In this document: piece after piece, positions 60,795-64,000 of the stretch
Layout of the letters: each line of letters opens with the position of its first letter
Position numbering within the stretch: position 1 is the first letter of the stretch
DNA from: JAIBJN01 sp963842305
GTDB taxonomy: Bacteria > Actinomycetota > Thermoleophilia > Gaiellales > Gaiellaceae
Reading direction: 5' to 3'
Length of the DNA stretch: 64,000 nt
Assembly (NCBI GenBank): GCA_963842305.1
Contig: CAWJFW010000005.1
Coordinates: 372,001-436,000, forward strand
The notes under the pieces: model-generated
Databases searched by the model: none
Seen by the model: only the letters and a program-made list of their open reading frames with translations
Told to the model about the DNA's origin: nothing
Translations under genes and position numbers: made by a program

Positions 60795-62713
60795 ATGACG
60801 GCTGCGCGCGGGCGGTGGGCTCTGGTGGTGCTGTTCGCGCTCGCGGCCGTCGTTGCCACCCTCCCGGCCGTCGGCGGGCTGCGCAGCGAGTTCATGACCG
60901 AGCGCCATCCGCCCGGCTACGGCGAGGCCGCGTACGGAGATCATCTCCAGACGACCTATCGGTTCTGGCTCGTCGGCCATCAGCTCGCTCGGGGCGAGGC
61001 ACCGTGGATCGATCCCTACAGCTTCCAGCCGCTCGATCGAGCCCCAGGTCGTGCTGGGCGGCTGGCCGTTCGGCATTCCGTACTGGCCGCTGGACGCGCT
61101 CTTCGGACCGGTGGTCGCGTGGAACCTGCTTCTCCTGCTCGTCACCTTCGCCGCCGGGCTCTTCACCTATCTGTGGCTCCGTGAGCTCGAGCTTCCGCCG
61201 CTCGCAGCCGCGCTCGGAGGGCTCGCCTTCGAGTTGGCTCCCTACCGGCTCCTGCAGAGCGGCGGGCACCTGCTGGGCTGGGCGGCTGTCATGCTCCCGC
61301 TGGCGCTTTGGGCCTTCGAGCGCGCTCGCCGAGCGGAAAGCGCCCGCGCCGTCCACCTGTGGGGAGCACTGGCCGCCGCGAGCGTCGTCTCGATCCCGCT
61401 CTCAGGCCAGCTCCATCTTGGACTCGGCGTCGTCCCGTTCCTGGCCGCCTACGCAGCCGTTCGCTACTCGCGCACCGCGTCGCTCTGGGCCTGGGGCGGT
61501 TCGCTCGCTGCCGCCGCCGCCGGGTTGCTTGCCCAGGCGGTCGTCATTGCCGGCTCATCGGAGTCCGAAGGGAGAACGCTCGAAGAGGTCGCTTCCTTTT
61601 CCGCCGGCCCGATCGACTTCGTGAGCCGGTGGCGCCTGCACGGGTCGGAGCGCTTCGTCTTCCTCGGCTGGTTGCTGCCCGTGCTCGCGGCTGCCGGTCT
61701 TGTGCTGCTCGCACGCCGCAGGCGGGGGCTCGCAATCCTGCTCGGCCTCGCCGCCCTGGTCCCGGTGCTGCTCGCGCTCGGGACGAACCTGCCGCTCTAC
61801 GAGACCCTGCGCGACGTCTTCCCGCCCCTCCGCTATCCGCGCGTCCCGGGGCGTTTCCTCCCTTTGGCGAACCTCGCGATCGCGGCGCTGGCGGCGGTTG
61901 CTGTCGCGATCGTCGTCACGCGATTCGAGGGCAGGCGCCGGACCGCGATCGCGGTGGCATTCCTCGTGCTCGTCGCCGCCGACCTGCTCGTCTTCCCGCT
62001 GCGCTCGAGCGAGGCGGATCCCGGAAACCTCGCGTACGCGGCCCTGGCGGATGCGGGGCCTGGGCGCGTCCTCGGGCTCCCGATCATGCAGGAGGGCAAG
62101 GGCCACTTCGGCAGCGTCTACGACTACTACACGCAGCAGGCGCCCCGGGAGCGGCCGACAGGCTACGCCCTGGCACCGAAAGGCGTCTACCGGTTCGCGG
62201 AGCGGTTCAACCGGCTCGACTGCGGTGCCTGGCTTCCCGGGGACCTCGCAGGAGCTCGAGCGCCTGGGCATCGCGTACTTCGTCTGGCACGGAGGGCTCT
62301 ATCGGCAGTCGGAGACCCCGGGCGCCTGGTTCGGGTGGGAGGGGCTCCGGCGCAACGGCTTCGGGGTCGCAGCCGGCGCGTCGCCCGTCTTCCTGTGGGA
62401 GAAGGGCCTCGACGCCGCGCCGCTCCCCGGGGAGCCCGAACGGGGCGAGCCACTGCTGTGCGACGGCTGGGAGGACGGCGTGCTCGAGCTCGACGAGGGC
62501 GCGCTCTGGCTCTACGGACGGGGCGCTGCCGAGCTTCGGCTCGACGCGCCGACGCCGACCCGGGTCGCGGTGTTCGCCGACGGGCGGTCGCTCGGGCCCC
62601 ACCTCGTCGACGGCGAGACGACAATCGGGGCCGACCTCGCGAACGAGGGGTGGCATGCCTTCGTCGTCCGCGGGGAGCCGGGGCTCGAGTTGCTCGGCGC
62701 GGGCTTTCGCTGA
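60795..62713 (+). pseudogene. Large membrane glycosyltransferase-like protein 3 (YfhO-like), two frameshifts
   Basis: About 635 residues if joined. Part one (60795 to about 61040) has a signal-anchor helix and PGYGEAAYGDHLQTTYRFWL. Part two, in the next frame (61051 to about 62240), holds about nine helices: GGWPFGIPYWPLDALFGPVV, ELPPLAAALGGLAFELAPYR, then FPPLRYPRVPGRFLPLANLA and DYYTQQAPRERPTGYALA. Part three (to 62713) is a soluble tail with QELERLGIAYFVWHGGLYRQ. The layout resembles YfhO-type or DUF-class membrane glycosyltransferases. It is divergent from protein 2 by 11 nt. Confidence 0.72.
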
Positions 62714-62793
62714 GCGGGCGCGATGTGCTCACGATGTCGGCCGCTGGGATCGGACGGCCGTCGACGTTGGCTCAGGCCCTATGCTTGTTCACG

Positions 62794-63364
62794 GTGGACG
62801 GTCTCCGAAAGCTGTGTGTGATCGTCGAGGAGGTGCGGGCCGAGTCGGGCCGCCCGGTCGAGCCGCCGGTGCTCGTCGCGGCGGCCGGGGCGGTCGTGTC
62901 GAACCCGCTCGCAGGAACCTTCGCCGAGGACCTCGCCGCCGTGGCGGACGCCTACTGTGAACCGCTGGGCCGGCTCCTGACCGAGCGTGCGCTCGCCGCT
63001 CTCGACGCGGCGGACGTCGAGGGTTACGGAAAGGGCGCGCTCGTCGGCCTCGGCGGGCGAGGTCGAGCACGGATCGGCGATCATCCACAACCTGCGCTTC
63101 GGCAACCTCGTGCGTGAGCCCGTCGGCGGCAGCTCCCTGCTCCCGTCCGCGGAGAAGCGAGGCCCGGCCGGCGCGGCAATCGACCTCGCGCTCAAGCACA
63201 AGGACGACCACACGGTCCGCTCCCATCACCAGACGTTCGAGGTGCGGATACCCGACGCCCCGCGCGACGACGAGATCGTGGTCTGGGTCGCCCTCGCCTC
63301 TTCGGGGCGTCCGCTCGCGCGGCTGCCGGCCTTCGGCAGCGAGCTCGCCTCGGGCTCCGTCTGA
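62794..63364 (+). CDS. Amino acid synthesis family protein (PF06684), frame broken near 63053
   Basis: About 190 residues. The first frame from GTG 62794 gives DGLRKLCVIVEEVRAESGRP, VEPPVLVAAAGAVVSNPLAG and EGYGKGALVGL. The second frame gives GEVEHGSAIIHNLRFGNLVR, AGAAIDLALKHKDDHTVRSH and PRDDEIVVWVALASSGRP. These are the conserved blocks of PF06684, a family linked by context to amino acid metabolism but without a proven reaction. One extra base in GGCGGGCGAGG breaks the frame. It is followed 3 nt later by the dehydrogenase gene. Confidence 0.83.
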
Positions 63365-63367
63365 GCC

Positions 63368-64000
63368 ATGTCGCAGGTCGCGTTCATCGGGCTCGGGACG
63401 ATGGGCCTCCCGATGGCCCGGAACCTCGTCGCGGCTGGACACGAGCTGGTCGCCGTCGACGTCGATCCGGCCAGGGCGGCGCTCCTCGGCGCGCCGGTCG
63501 CGGCCACGCCGAGCGAGGCCGCCGCGGTCTGCGACGTCGCTTTGCTCTCTCTGCCCTCGCCTGCAGCGGTCGAGGACGTCGTCCTCGGATCCGCCGGCCT
63601 CCGGGCGGGAGCGCGGTCCAGGTTCGCGGTCGTGGACATGTCGACCGGCCCGCCCTCGCTCGCGCGCAAGCTCGGCTCGGAGCTCGGCCGGCTCGGCATC
63701 GACTCCCTCGACGCGCCGGTCAGCGGCGGGCCGCGGGGGGCAGAAGCCGCGTCGCTCACAGTCATGGTGGGAGGAAGCCGCGAGGCCTTCGCCGTTCAGC
63801 GACCGCTGCTCGAGGTCCTGGGCAGCCTCGTCGTTCACGTCGGGCCGGCCGGCTCCGGCCAGGCTGCGAAGCTCTGCAACAACCTGATCGCGGGAGCGAC
63901 GATGGCCGCGATCGCCGAGGCCTGCACCGTCGCCGACCGGGAGGGCATCGACCCGGGGGTCCTCTACAGGCTTCTGACCAGCTCGATGGGCGATTCGCGC
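63368..64000 (+). CDS. 3-hydroxyisobutyrate-dehydrogenase-like protein, cut by the window end
   Basis: The first 211 residues of an NAD(P)-dependent beta-hydroxyacid dehydrogenase. VAFIGLGTMGLPMARNLVAA is the Rossmann loop, VVDMSTGPPSLARKLG follows, DAPVSGGPRGAEAASLTVMV is the substrate-binding segment, and GQAAKLCNNLIAGATMAAIA holds the catalytic lysine. Tartronate semialdehyde reductase and 3-hydroxyisobutyrate dehydrogenase share these. ATG 63368 lies 3 nt after the previous stop. The C-terminal third is outside the window. Confidence 0.92.
   Translation, partial: MSQVAFIGLGTMGLPMARNLVAAGHELVAVDVDPARAALLGAPVAATPSEAAAVCDVALLSLPSPAAVEDVVLGSAGLRAGARSRFAVVDMSTGPPSLARKLGSELGRLGIDSLDAPVSGGPRGAEAASLTVMVGGSREAFAVQRPLLEVLGSLVVHVGPAGSGQAAKLCNNLIAGATMAAIAEACTVADREGIDPGVLYRLLTSSMGDSR

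Noticed and set aside
1..64000. CRISPR arrays, tRNA or rRNA genes, insertion sequences, prophage, att sites
   Set aside because: Read on both strands by eye; no regular direct-repeat array, no cloverleaf with the CCA/TTCGANNC pattern, and no transposase or integrase motif was found. A tRNAscan or Infernal run would be decisive.

Overview
This window looks like chromosomal DNA from a high-GC Actinomycetota, most likely a Thermoleophilia-type organism (Gaiellales or Solirubrobacterales). That placement is an inference from several signs: strong G/C-ending codons throughout, many GTG and TTG starts, short or absent leaders, a NarL-type kinase/regulator pair, a poxvirus-type topoisomerase IB, class-typical small membrane proteins, and many 4-nt ATGA or GTGA overlaps between cotranscribed genes. 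I see no rRNA, tRNA, CRISPR array, phage module, transposase or plasmid function.

Layout. 0-5 kb: a berberine-bridge-type flavin oxidase, two class A flavin monooxygenases and a small YdhR-like ABM monooxygenase. 5-14 kb: a histidine kinase/response regulator pair, an MMPL (RND) exporter, a membrane-anchored alpha/beta hydrolase and two membrane proteins. 14-25 kb: glutamate decarboxylase with a downstream class II amidotransferase, an aldo/keto reductase, a GNAT, a flippase-like UPF0104 protein, TfoX-N, a secreted glycerophosphodiesterase, topoisomerase IB and an SDR epimerase. 25-33 kb: a secreted M1 peptidase overlapping a molybdenum hydroxylase operon (large, FAD and 2Fe-2S subunits), then an ArsR-SRPBCC fusion, a VOC protein and an AraC regulator. 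33-44 kb: a PEP-mutase-like enzyme, a secreted LCAT-like lipase, a sigma factor with a small zinc-finger partner, an L,D-transpeptidase, a CYTH protein with a coiled-coil partner, a diiron ferritin-like protein, a lipoprotein, an ATP-grasp-like protein and a cupin. 44-51 kb: a signalling neighbourhood with a DUF4231/SLATT-like two-TM protein, a LacI-type HTH coiled-coil protein paired with a GAF/degenerate-GGDEF membrane protein, a cyclophilin, a nucleotidyltransferase and a 923-residue GAF-GGDEF-GAF-GAF-HD-GYP protein. 51-64 kb: a His-rich membrane protein coupled to a cupredoxin lipoprotein, an MBL hydrolase, a PQQ-type sugar dehydrogenase, a sulfurtransferase, a VOC protein, an ornithine cyclodeaminase homologue with a methyltransferase, a collapsed HMG-CoA lyase remnant, three polytopic glycosyltransferase-like proteins, an amino acid synthesis family protein, and a 3-hydroxyisobutyrate-dehydrogenase-like gene cut by the window edge.

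Two features run across the whole window. First, at least a dozen genes that are otherwise well conserved are broken by one-base shifts, clustered at 30.6-31.6 and 57-63 kb. Indel errors in the assembly explain this most simply, but true decay cannot be excluded from one sequence. Second, there are two pairs of dispersed intergenic repeats that ordinary annotation would miss: a short hairpin family (1541-1586 and 7939-7980) and a longer terminal-inverted-repeat element (43425-43490 and 52523-52692). The best leads for undescribed biology are that inverted-repeat element, the degenerate-GGDEF/HTH coiled-coil pair at 44.7-46.4 kb, and the His-rich membrane protein/cupredoxin pair at 51-52.5 kb.
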